Shown here in pieces: positions 1 through 6,115 of a stretch of 8,319 nucleotides of DNA. The translations under genes and the position numbers were made by a program. The stretch is from the NCBI GenBank assembly GCA_964390645.1, contig CAYMLL010000321.1, positions 1 through 8,319 on the forward strand, read 5' to 3'. Within the stretch, counting starts at the first letter, position 1. Every line of letters begins with the position of its first letter. This DNA is from CAYMLL01 sp964390645. Its GTDB lineage: Bacteria > Planctomycetota > UBA8108. The notes beneath the pieces were generated by a model. The model saw only the letters and a program-made list of their open reading frames with translations, was not told the DNA's origin and ran no database searches.

Positions 1-1083
1 GCCAGGCCGGATGAGATGGTCCTCTTCGAGCTCGGTCTGGCTCACCTTCGCGCCGGCGAATCGCGGCAGGCCGACGCGACCTGGCAGGAGATCGTGTCGA
101 CTTCCGAACGTGGGTCGTCGATCCGGGTCATGGCCGTCAACCGCCTCTACGCGCTCAGAAGCGACGAGGCACGCTGGGACCAGCTCGACGACATCGCACG
201 CGGCGAGCTGGCGCACGCGGACGGAGATCGAGAGCGTTCTCTCGCCTATCTGGCGCGCGCGCAGAGAGAGCTGGGCGACTTCGACGACGCGGCCGAGACC
301 TTCGAGACGATTCTCGAGGAGTTCGGAGCCTACAAGAGCATCGCGGAGCGACTGAGCTTGACTCGATCGGCGCTCCACGCCCGCCACCGGTCTCGAAAGA
401 CGCTCGAGTACCTGGAACAGATGAACACCGCCATCGCTGCCTACGAGCCGGACGCCCAGGCCTACGCGGAGTACCACCGGCTGGCCTTCGACTTCACGAG
501 CCTTGTCGACCGCTACAAGGAGTGGGGAGAGACCCCGCCGATGTCCCGGCAGCTCGCGCTGGGTCGCGCCGCCGAGCTTCATGAGAGAACGTTCGACGGG
601 CTGCGGAATCTCCCGCTCAGCATCGTTGATCGAGATGTCGCTCACTCCGCGGCGATCGCGGGCGCCGGGATTCTCGAGCGGCAGGGGCGGCCGGAACGGG
701 CGGCCGACCTCCTCACCGACTACCTGGAGGAGTTCGCCGACTCGTCCGGCGACCTGCTCGCCATCGCTCGTCGTATGCGGGACCGCGTCTGCACACGGCT
801 TCGCCCGGCCGGCGAACACGGAGTCCGACCGTCGGGGCCTGCGACAGATCCGGACAGTTCGCACCTCGCGGGCACAGGGAGTTCCAGATCGCTCGCGACC
901 ACCGCAGTGTCGACCAAGAGCGGGCTCGAGGCGCGATCGAAGGGCCTCCGGGACCGATCGTCAGCGCCAGCGTCGGATTCGGGGGTCGCGGTCGTGCTGC
1001 TCACGGGCGTCGTCGGGCTCGGCCTCTGCGGAGTTCTGTGGCTGCTGTGTCGCCACAGCCGGACTCGTCACCACGACGCATAG
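1..1083 (+). CDS. TPR-repeat protein with C-terminal membrane anchor (5' partial)
   Basis: The reading frame is open from base 1 and ends at TAG 1081-1083, so 360 residues are visible and the true start is probably upstream. An ATG at 16 is available, but no clear Shine-Dalgarno precedes it and a TPR helix is already under way. TPR-like helix pairs are seen near residues 6-32 (ELGLAHLRAGESRQA), 80-108 (LARAQRELGDFDDAAETFE) and 218-245 (GAGILERQGRPERAADLL). A Ser/Thr/Pro/Arg-rich low-complexity linker covers about residues 270-325. A hydrophobic helix follows at about 328-350, ending in a basic tail (CRHSRTRHHDA). TPRs normally mediate protein-protein contacts. A C-terminal anchor with a basic tail would place the tail in the cytoplasm, but the side on which the TPRs lie cannot be decided without the N-terminus. 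No specific partner or pathway is evident. It converges on the gene at 1231-2636. Confidence 0.8.
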   Translation, partial: ARPDEMVLFELGLAHLRAGESRQADATWQEIVSTSERGSSIRVMAVNRLYALRSDEARWDQLDDIARGELAHADGDRERSLAYLARAQRELGDFDDAAETFETILEEFGAYKSIAERLSLTRSALHARHRSRKTLEYLEQMNTAIAAYEPDAQAYAEYHRLAFDFTSLVDRYKEWGETPPMSRQLALGRAAELHERTFDGLRNLPLSIVDRDVAHSAAIAGAGILERQGRPERAADLLTDYLEEFADSSGDLLAIARRMRDRVCTRLRPAGEHGVRPSGPATDPDSSHLAGTGSSRSLATTAVSTKSGLEARSKGLRDRSSAPASDSGVAVVLLTGVVGLGLCGVLWLLCRHSRTRHHDA

Positions 1084-1097
1084 CGGACGGCGGCCCG

Positions 1098-1151
1098 TCA
1101 CGAGAAGAAAGCCCCTCACGAAAAGAAAGCCCCTCACGAAAAGAAAGCCCG
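1098..1151. repeat. Three tandem copies of an 18-nt unit (terminator arm)
   Basis: The units are 1098-1115, 1116-1133 and 1134-1151. Units 1 and 2 differ only at the seventh base (G versus A), and unit 3 ends in G instead of C. Each unit carries AGAAAGCCC (1106-1114, 1124-1132, 1142-1150), and each of these can pair with GGGCTTTCT at 1181-1189. Read on the minus strand, the array is three successive GGGCTTTCTTTTCGTGA-like stretches, each with a U-rich core. The array therefore looks like a tandem duplication of one terminator arm and U-tract, not a coding repeat. Confidence 0.85.
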
Positions 1152-1189
1152 CGGGAGGCGCTTTTCTGCCTGTCTCCCGCGGGCTTTCT
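1142..1189. terminator. Strong bidirectional intrinsic terminator between convergent genes
   Basis: A perfect 16-bp inverted repeat pairs 1142-1157 with 1174-1189 (left arm AGAAAGCCCGCGGGAG). Three further pairs including wobbles can extend the stem into the loop (1158-1160 with 1171-1173). On the plus strand the GC core is followed by CTTTCT. On the minus strand the GC core is followed by CTTTCTTTTCG, a better U-tract. It lies 58 nt after the TPR gene stop and 41 nt after the stop of the minus-strand cysteine-repeat gene, so it can serve both. The low-GC flank in a GC-rich region supports a real terminator. Confidence 0.85.
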
Positions 1190-1230
1190 AACGACGTCGA
1201 GCGGAGCGGACGGTGTCGTCCTGCTCCCGA

Positions 1231-2636
1231 TCAGAAGGTGCGCGGTTTCGCGCCCGCCGCGGTCGTCTTGCCGAGGATCCGGTTGACGGACTGCAGGATC
1301 TCGTTCGCTTCGCGGATCCGCTGGATCTGCTCCTTGAAGGCGGTCTTCGCCTCTGACGGCATCCGTTTCTGCAGCTCGGAGTTGGCGGCGACGTATTTCT
1401 CGAGGTGGCGGGTAATCTCGTCGAGGACCTCGACGCCGGCCACAAGAGACTTCGTCGTCTGGGGGAGGAGGCGGACAGCTTCGGAGCGTCCGGCGAGGGC
1501 CGCGAACCGGTCACCGATCTGCGTGCGCTGTACGGTGGAAAGAGCCTCCCATTCCTGCTCCGCCTTCTTCCACGACGCCACCAGCCCTGTCGACACCGCG
1601 GTCAGGGCGGCGCCCCTCGAAGCCTCACAGGCGGCGCCCTTCTTTGCCGTGACGGCGGTCCTTGCCTGCTCGCAAGCCGCCTTGCAGGCCGGATCGCAGT
1701 CTTCCTTGCAGGCCGGCGTCGCGGCCTTGACGATCAGCGCCGCGGCCGACTTCTCGCAGCCGGCGCCCTNNNNNNNNNNNNNNNNNNNNNNNNNNNNNNN
1801 NNNNNNNNNNNNNNNNNNNNNNNNNNNNNNNNNNNNNNNNNNNNNNNNNNNNNNNNNNNNNNNNNNNNNGCAGAAGCCCTTCTTGGCGGTGACCGCGACC
1901 TTGGCACCGGCCTTCTCGCAGGCCTTCTCGCAGGCGGGCGTCGCGGCCTTGACGATCAGCGCCGCGGCCGACTTCTCGCAGCCGGCGCCCTTGACGCTCT
2001 TGACCAGCGCCGCGGCCGACTTCTCGCACTGCAGCGAGGGGACGCCGACGATCAGCGCCTTGGCCGCCGACTTCTCGCAGCCCGAGCCGCGCACCGTCTT
2101 GGCCAGGGCCAGCGCCGAGTTCTCGCAGAAGCCCTTCTTGGCGGTGACCGCGACCTTGGCACCGGCCTTCTCGCAGGCCGGCGTCGTCGACACGTTCACC
2201 GGCTCCGTCCCCGACGGTCCGGCAGCGTACGACGCGAGGAGCCGGAGGTCACCGAGGAGCTTGGCGCGCGCCGAGACCAGCTCGGCGACGTTCGCATCCT
2301 TGCTGGCATCATCGACGTCCCCGGAGCACGTCTTCGAGAGCGTCTGCTCGGCCTCCACGGCCGCGGCCAGCGAATCGCGCACGAACCCGAGCGTCATGCG
2401 GATGCGAGAGCCCACGGGACAGCTCTGCGCCGTCGTCTGCAGAGACGCCGCCAGCTCCGCCTGCTGCGTCGGCGTCAGCTTCGCCTGCTGGCGGTGGCCC
2501 CTTTCCAGCTCTCCAGTAGCCGGGACACTTGCCCCTGCACCTTCTTCAAACGAGCCTGGGTCGGACATTCTTCCGCCCCCGCGAGGCTCCCCAGGACGAG
2601 CGAGGCGACCAGAGCAAATAACGAAATCGAACGCAT
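1231..2636 (-). CDS. Secreted cysteine-repeat protein, apparent frameshift and internal gap
   Basis: I do not recognise this family. The best start is ATG at 2636, with GAGGAG about 7 nt upstream. It gives MRSISLFALVASLVLGSLAG, a textbook type I signal peptide with cleavage expected after about residue 21 (AGA/EE). That frame stops at 2475-2477. The body continues one frame over, from about 2505 down to the stop at 1231-1233. Third-position GC switches frame close to AAAGGGG at 2498-2504, so one base is probably missing there. The body has a helical N-terminal section, then 16-residue units each starting with Cys (CEKSAAALVKSVKGAG, CEKSAAALIVKAATPA, CENSALALAKTVRGSG, CEKAGAKVAVTAKKGF; one unit of 17). 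After these come a Cys cluster (CKEDCDPACKAAC) and a Cys-free helical, coiled-coil-like C-terminus of about 130 residues. The scaffold gap lies inside the repeats. The protein is probably periplasmic or exported. Disulfide or metal linkage of the repeats is inference only. Confidence 0.65.
1715..2179. repeat. Higher-order direct repeats within the cysteine-repeat gene
   Basis: Two exact 55-bp repeat pairs are visible. Block A is at 1715-1769 and 1937-1991. Block C is at 1870-1924 and 2125-2179. In the complete copy the order is A (1937-1991), B (1992-2124), C (2125-2179). In the other copy B is replaced by the N run. This shows a recently duplicated A-B-C unit of about 240 bp on top of the older 48-bp (16-codon) units. 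Exact identity suggests recent duplication or ongoing homogenisation, and would explain the assembly break. Confidence 0.85.
1770..1869. other. Assembly gap (100 N)
   Basis: There are exactly 100 unknown bases, a common placeholder size. Both edges are repeat sequence: the left edge is the end of block A, the right edge the start of block C. By comparison with the intact copy, the missing segment should resemble 1992-2124 (133 nt). Both 100 and 133 leave remainder 1 on division by 3, so the frame is preserved on both sides if one B block is missing. Confidence 0.95.
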
Positions 2637-2671
2637 CTATCGACTCCTCAAACAGGACTCCACGACCGAGC

Positions 2672-2685
2672 CCGGTGCACACCGG
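2672..2685. repeat. Short inverted repeat upstream of the cysteine-repeat gene
   Basis: CCGGTG-CA-CACCGG is a perfect 6-bp-arm inverted repeat lying 36-49 nt upstream of the ATG at 2636 (minus strand). It could be an operator half-site pair or a 5'UTR hairpin. In DNA this GC-rich, such a short palindrome may also be chance. No -10/-35 pair is convincing in the 2637-2872 intergenic stretch. Confidence 0.3.
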
Positions 2686-2872
2686 AACTACGACCGCAAG
2701 TCATGGGTTTCACCAAAGCTCAGCGTGTTCGGACCCCGCAACGCCGCGGGATCTCAGGTACGATACCAGAACGTTGTGGGGAAGAGTTTCGTTCCCTGGA
2801 TCAGGCTACCCGGCCGCGCCCGGCGCATCCAGGGTTTCGGAGAGATTCCCGGGCAAGAAAGGAGCTGCCGAC

Positions 2873-2941
2873 ATGGAGGAGCCGGCGGCGTTGCCTCGCG
2901 GGTCCCTTCCCGGTACACCTGGAGCTTCCCCTGATGCCTGA
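2873..2941 (+). CDS. Possible 22-codon proline-rich leader ORF upstream of aguB
   Basis: ATG 2873 is preceded by AAAGGAG (2858-2864) at 8-nt spacing, the best ribosome binding site in this region and better than that of aguB itself. The ORF encodes 22 residues beginning MEEPAALPRGSLPG, with Pro at positions 4, 8, 13, 16 and 20, and ends at TGA 2939-2941. Its last codons overlap the aguB ATG (2934) by 8 nt, an arrangement typical of translational coupling. It could be a leader peptide or coupling ORF controlling the agmatine-to-putrescine genes. It could also be non-functional, with the strong site simply feeding ribosomes to aguB. No homologue is known to me. The coding claim rests on the ribosome binding site and the overlap only. 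Confidence 0.4.
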   Translation: MEEPAALPRGSLPGTPGASPDA

Positions 2942-3842
2942 ATCGCCTTCTCCCAGCTCCGTCGACCGCCTGCGAGTCGGACTCGTCCAGAGCCGCAGCT
3001 CGATCGACCCGGACCTCAACCTCGCACGAGCGGTCGCGGGAGCCCGGGAGGCAGCGTCGCAGGGCGCCCGGCTGATCTGCCTTCAGGAGCTCTTCCGCAA
3101 CCAGTACTTCTGCCAGGCGGAGTGTACTCGGCACTTCGACCTCGCCGAGCCGGTTCCCGGACCGACGACCGAGGCGCTGGGGGCGCTCGCGCGCGAGCTG
3201 CGAGTCGTCCTCCTGGCGTCGGTGTTCGAGCGCCGGGCGGCCGGCGTCCACCACAATACGGCGGTGGTCCTCGACGAGAGCGGCGAGCTGGCGGGGCGTT
3301 ACCGGAAGATGCACATCCCGGACGATCCGGGCTTCCACGAGAAGTTCTACTTCACACCGGGGGATACGGGATTCGTCTGCGTGCCCACGGCGGTGGCGCG
3401 GATCGGCCCGCTCATCTGCTGGGACCAGTGGTACCCGGAGGCGGCGCGATTGACGACACTTCACGGCGCGGAGCTGCTGGTGATCCCGACCGCGATTGGC
3501 TGGCCGTTGGCGGAGAAAGACGACCCGGGCGAGGCACAGATCGACGCGTGGATGACCGTGCAGCGCGCGCACGCGATCGCCAACGGCGTCTTCGTCATCG
3601 CCGTCAATCGCGTCGGCACCGAGGAGAGCATCGAGTTCTGGGGCTCGTCCTTCGTCTGCGATCCCCTGGGACGTGTCCTCGGGGTCGCGAGCCGTTCGGA
3701 TGACGAGACACTCGTCGTCGACTGCGACCTGTCGCTCATCGAGTCGGCGCGCCGGGACTGGCCCTTCCTGCGCGACCGCCGCATCGACGCGTACGACGGG
3801 CTCGACCGGCGACTGCTCGACGACAACCAGGAGACGATCTGA
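2934..3842 (+). CDS. aguB: N-carbamoylputrescine amidase (nitrilase superfamily)
   Basis: This is a 302-residue cytoplasmic enzyme that hydrolyses N-carbamoylputrescine to putrescine, CO2 and ammonia, the last step of the agmatine route to putrescine. The carbon-nitrogen hydrolase triad is visible: Glu52 in LICLQELF, Lys125 in YRKMHIPDD and Cys162 in GPLICWDQWYPEAARL. The last motif, with HIPDDPGFHEKFYFTPGD before it, is characteristic of AguB and separates it from generic nitrilases. Length is usual for the family. ATG 2934 is chosen because GGAG at 2921-2924 lies 9 nt upstream and it leaves only a short extension before the conserved RVGLVQ strand. Upstream in-frame starts would add unconserved sequence. 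The ATG overlaps the end of the possible leader ORF (2873-2941). aguA follows 3 nt after the stop, so the two are surely co-transcribed. Confidence 0.93.
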   Translation: MPESPSPSSVDRLRVGLVQSRSSIDPDLNLARAVAGAREAASQGARLICLQELFRNQYFCQAECTRHFDLAEPVPGPTTEALGALARELRVVLLASVFERRAAGVHHNTAVVLDESGELAGRYRKMHIPDDPGFHEKFYFTPGDTGFVCVPTAVARIGPLICWDQWYPEAARLTTLHGAELLVIPTAIGWPLAEKDDPGEAQIDAWMTVQRAHAIANGVFVIAVNRVGTEESIEFWGSSFVCDPLGRVLGVASRSDDETLVVDCDLSLIESARRDWPFLRDRRIDAYDGLDRRLLDDNQETI

Positions 3843-3845
3843 GCG

Positions 3846-4859
3846 ATGCGCTTGCCGGCGGAGTGGGAGCCGCACCGGGCCACCTGGCTGGCGTGGCCTC
3901 ACAACGGGGACACCTGGCCGGGTGTCCTCGCCGAGATACCCGAGATATGGGCGCGGATGATCCGCGTCCTGCGCCGTCACGAGCCGCTACGAGTGCTGGT
4001 GGGGGACGGGTCCACGGCGCGCGAGATTCGCGCTGCCTTCGACCTCGGAGACGGGGAGGAGGTCGAGTTCCTCGTTGTGCGAACGAACGACGCGTGGATT
4101 CGCGACTACGGGCCACTCTTCCTCGACGAAGGCGTTGTAGTCACGACCTTCGACAGCTGGGGAGGCAAGTACCCGCCCTGGGACGACGACGACGCTGCAG
4201 GCTCCTGGATCGCAGAGCACGCAGGTGTCGCGGTTCGCAAGACCGACCTCGTCCTCGAGGCCGGCGCGATCGATGTCAACGGCCAGGGATCGCTGCTGAC
4301 GACCGGATCCTGCGTGCTCGACAGCGTCCGAAACCCGAACATCGATCGTCCGACCATCGAGGCCTTCTTCTCGTCCGAGCTCGGCGCCGGCAACATCATC
4401 TGGCTCGAGAGCGGCCTCACCGGCGACGACACGGACGGCCACGTCGACAACCTCGCCCGCTTCGTCGATGCCCACACGGTGGTGGCCCCGCTCGGGACCG
4501 ACGGGGACGATCCCGACTCGGGGCTCCTGCGGGCGAATATCGAGCTCCTGGGTTCGGCGTGTGATCAGGACGGCAAGCCGCTGCGTGTCGTCGAGCTTCC
4601 GGTGCCCGATCCCGTCCGACATGGCAAGCTACGCTGTCCAGCCAGCTACGCCAACTTCTACGTCGGCAACGGCTCGGTGCTCGTTCCAACCTATCGCTGC
4701 GCCCAGGACCGACTGGCGCTGGAAATCCTCGCCGATCTGTTCGATGATCGAGAGGTCTTCGGCATCGACTGTACGAACGTCGTGCTCGGCCTCGGCGGCC
4801 TGCACTGCGTCACCTTGCAGGAACCCTGGCAAGCCCCCGGAGGCCCTGATCGCCCTTGA
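3846..4859 (+). CDS. aguA: Agmatine deiminase (peptidyl-arginine deiminase/porphyromonas family)
   Basis: This is a 337-residue cytoplasmic enzyme that converts agmatine to N-carbamoylputrescine and ammonia, supplying the substrate of AguB. Family motifs in order are EWEPHRATWLAWPHN (6-20), NDAWIRDYGP (81-90), LEAGAIDVNGQGSLLTT (137-153), DDTDGHVDNLARF (194-206) and GGLHCVTLQEP (317-327). Cys321 is the expected catalytic thiol and His199 the partner histidine. The third motif reads EAGAI where many family members have EGG, a mild substitution that leaves the Glu in place. Length is at the short end of the family. The start lies 3 nt after the aguB stop, with AGGAG about 12 nt upstream. The stop overlaps a TTG start of the next gene. 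Arginine decarboxylase, needed to make agmatine, is not in the window. Confidence 0.94.
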   Translation: MRLPAEWEPHRATWLAWPHNGDTWPGVLAEIPEIWARMIRVLRRHEPLRVLVGDGSTAREIRAAFDLGDGEEVEFLVVRTNDAWIRDYGPLFLDEGVVVTTFDSWGGKYPPWDDDDAAGSWIAEHAGVAVRKTDLVLEAGAIDVNGQGSLLTTGSCVLDSVRNPNIDRPTIEAFFSSELGAGNIIWLESGLTGDDTDGHVDNLARFVDAHTVVAPLGTDGDDPDSGLLRANIELLGSACDQDGKPLRVVELPVPDPVRHGKLRCPASYANFYVGNGSVLVPTYRCAQDRLALEILADLFDDREVFGIDCTNVVLGLGGLHCVTLQEPWQAPGGPDRP

Positions 4860-5137
4860 ACTCCCCCGGAACACCGTCCGCCCGCCCCGCAACTCGATCC
4901 CGGCTTCCGAGCGGCAGCCACACGGTGGTCGTCATCCTGGGGTTCGCCGTGGCTTTCTCCCTGGCGCTGTCCCTGTGCGTGCGCCACCTGATCGGCGACC
5001 TCCAGGAGAACGACAAGAACCTCCCCGACGCGGCCGCCGCGAACGGGACGGCGAAGTCACCGTCCGCCGTGGAGCCGGACAACCGGGAGACGAAGACCGG
5101 ATCCGCGGCGACGCCGAAGAACGGTCCGGTGCGGTAG
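4856..5137 (+). CDS. Small single-pass membrane protein, unknown
   Basis: The frame opens at TTG 4856, overlapping the aguA stop (TTGA), with GGAGG about 12 nt upstream, and ends at TAG 5135-5137. This gives 93 residues. Residues 24-42 (VVVILGFAVAFSLALSLCV) form one hydrophobic helix. It is preceded by a basic, Pro/Ser-rich N-terminus and followed by an acidic-then-polar tail rich in Ala, Asn, Lys and Pro. By charge, the N-terminus would be inside and the tail outside. Strong G/C at third positions from codon 23 onward supports coding. The exact start is less certain, and GTG 4925 is a weaker alternative. No family is recognised. Its overlap with aguA suggests co-transcription, but a functional link to putrescine synthesis is not shown. 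Confidence 0.6.
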   Translation: MNSPGTPSARPATRSRLPSGSHTVVVILGFAVAFSLALSLCVRHLIGDLQENDKNLPDAAAANGTAKSPSAVEPDNRETKTGSAATPKNGPVR

Positions 5138-5172
5138 GCCGGAAATGGGGCCCGAGTTTGAACGTTTTCCGC

Positions 5173-5201
5173 TGGTCGCCAGGCGGACAGTCTTCTATAC
5201 T
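5173..5201 (+). promoter_or_regulatory. Probable sigma70-type promoter
   Basis: TATACT at 5196-5201 is a near-consensus -10 in an otherwise GC-rich stretch. A weak -35 (TGGTCG, 5173-5178) lies at 17-nt spacing. The predicted transcript would start near 5208 and reach ATG 5237 after a short leader with purine-rich ribosome binding sequence. This would separate the small membrane protein genes from the agmatine genes upstream. Confidence 0.4.
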
Positions 5202-5236
5202 CCGGCCTTTCTATGCGCCAGGAGCCCGGTGGAGAC

Positions 5237-5401
5237 ATGAGTGAGGACACCAGCGTCACGACCAGTTCGGATCGCTACGAACTCGACGACTTCGTCGAGG
5301 GAGAGGCCCCCCAGACGCAGCAGTTGCTGACGATGGCTGGTGTCGTGCTGCTCGTCGTCCTGCTGCTCATCGCCCTCGGCTTCCCGTTCCTGTACCTCTG
5401 A
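5237..5401 (+). CDS. Small single-pass membrane protein (54 aa), unknown
   Basis: Starting at ATG 5237 the product is 54 residues: an acidic, Ser/Thr-rich N-terminal half (MSEDTSVTTSSDRYELDDFV) and one C-terminal transmembrane helix (about residues 34-53, GVVLLVVLLLIALGFPFLYL) ending at the stop. AGGAG at 5220-5224 and GGTGGAG at 5228-5234 precede this start. An in-frame ATG at 5213 would add eight residues but lies only a few bases from the expected transcription start. No charged residues follow the helix, so it looks like a tail-anchored protein with an acidic soluble head, which would normally face the cytoplasm. No family is recognised. The next gene begins 31 nt downstream. Confidence 0.6.
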   Translation: MSEDTSVTTSSDRYELDDFVEGEAPQTQQLLTMAGVVLLVVLLLIALGFPFLYL

Positions 5402-5432
5402 TCTGCGACCACCTGCCATAGAGTTCGCCCTG

Positions 5433-5639
5433 ATGTCCAGCAACGACGAGCCCTTCGCCAACGGGTTCGGGGTCCTCCTCGGCCTCGTCGTCCTTTGGGT
5501 GGGCACGATCGCCCTGTGCCTCGTCGGCAAGACCGTTTACGACGGATTCTTCTCCTCAGACGGGGAAGCGACCGAGGCAACCGCCGACGGGGATCTTCAG
5601 AGTCGTGCCGCCATCCGAGAATCCCTCTTCAGCGGTTGA
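5433..5639 (+). CDS. Small single-pass membrane protein (68 aa), unknown
   Basis: ATG 5433 gives 68 residues ending at TGA 5637-5639. A short polar N-terminus (MSSNDEPFANGF) leads into one hydrophobic helix at about residues 13-32 (GVLLGLVVLWVGTIALCLVG). An acidic, Ala/Thr-rich tail follows and ends RAAIRESLFSG. The upstream extension of the frame to 5340 is rejected because it is Ser/Cys-rich shadow of the preceding gene. The ribosome binding site is weak (AGAG), so coupling to the preceding gene is likely. Its 3' end overlaps the next gene by 35 nt. No family is recognised. It is the third consecutive one-helix small protein. Confidence 0.6.
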   Translation: MSSNDEPFANGFGVLLGLVVLWVGTIALCLVGKTVYDGFFSSDGEATEATADGDLQSRAAIRESLFSG

Positions 5640-6051
5640 GGTCCGGCGCCGGCTGATTTTCCTGGGCAGATCACCGGACTCATCTCAGGCCGAGGGCACC
5701 GAAAGGCTGCTCTGCGAAGGTAAGCCCCTCGAGCCATGCGCCGGGATCGAGTTGGTGCGCCGCCGTTCGCCGTGGAACTCGCGGCGGCCGCAGGAGCGAG
5801 TCATTCTGGGCAGTCACCCCGCACGTGCGGACGTGCTGCTCGACGGGGAGTCCATCGCCCCGGAACACCTGCGATTGTATCTGCCACGCGACGGTCAGGG
5901 TCCCGACGACCTGAAGGCCATCGAGGATGGCACGGTGCGCGTCAACGGCGCCGAGGTTACGCACCACGAGTGGTACGCCTTGCAGCCCGGTGACGAGATC
6001 GAGTGCGGCCCATGGCGTTTCCGCTTCGAGCGCACCGAGGATCGGGGCTGA
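5605..6051 (+). CDS. Degenerate FHA-like domain protein
   Basis: GTG 5605 gives 148 residues. The start is uncertain: it overlaps the previous gene by 35 nt and has no strong ribosome binding site. Residues about 65-143 have the strand pattern of a forkhead-associated domain: VILGSHPARADVLL, IAPEHLRLYL, VRVNG, ALQPGDEIECGPWRFRFE. The FHA-type His (H88) and the Asn-Gly pair (N114-G115) are present. The GR arginine is Ser (GS, 69-70), and the serine of the SxxH motif is Ala (APEH). These residues normally contact phosphothreonine, so phosphopeptide binding is doubtful. No kinase or phosphatase gene is adjacent. It is probably cytoplasmic and last in a run with the two preceding small membrane proteins, for which it might be an adaptor (inference). 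Confidence 0.65.
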   Translation: MPPSENPSSAVEVRRRLIFLGRSPDSSQAEGTERLLCEGKPLEPCAGIELVRRRSPWNSRRPQERVILGSHPARADVLLDGESIAPEHLRLYLPRDGQGPDDLKAIEDGTVRVNGAEVTHHEWYALQPGDEIECGPWRFRFERTEDRG

Positions 6052-6115
6052 GGACTCGCGATCTCTCGCGGAGCGAATCGGACGCCTCCGAGCAAATCGA
6101 TTGCCGGGTGGCGCG

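Noticed and set aside
1098..1151. CRISPR-like array
   Set aside because: The 18-nt units are directly adjacent with no spacers, so this is a simple tandem repeat tied to the terminator.
1715..2179. Insertion sequence or mobile repeat causing the assembly gap
   Set aside because: The repeats are in-frame coding units of one gene, without terminal inverted repeats, target duplications or a transposase.
1405..2934. A second long plus-strand open frame over the same region
   Set aside because: The Arg/Leu/Gly-rich translation is typical of a GC-rich shadow frame, with no credible start or family similarity.
503..2941. An 812-codon open frame on the plus strand running through the repeats and the gap
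   Set aside because: It is the antisense shadow of the Cys-repeat gene and of the TPR gene's other frame, kept open by repeat periodicity and high GC. It has no start signal or recognisable domain. The minus strand has a signal peptide, a terminator and regular Cys units. Only its last 23 codons (2873-2941) have a ribosome binding site and are kept as the possible leader ORF.
2754..3980. A 408-codon minus-strand open frame opposite aguB
   Set aside because: It is fully explained as antisense to aguB, whose catalytic triad is intact on the plus strand.
6052..6115. Terminator between the convergent FHA-like and BamE-like genes
   Set aside because: A small hairpin CGCGA-TCTC-TCGCG (6057-6070) exists, but it has only five pairs and no U-tract on either side, so it is not supported as a terminator.
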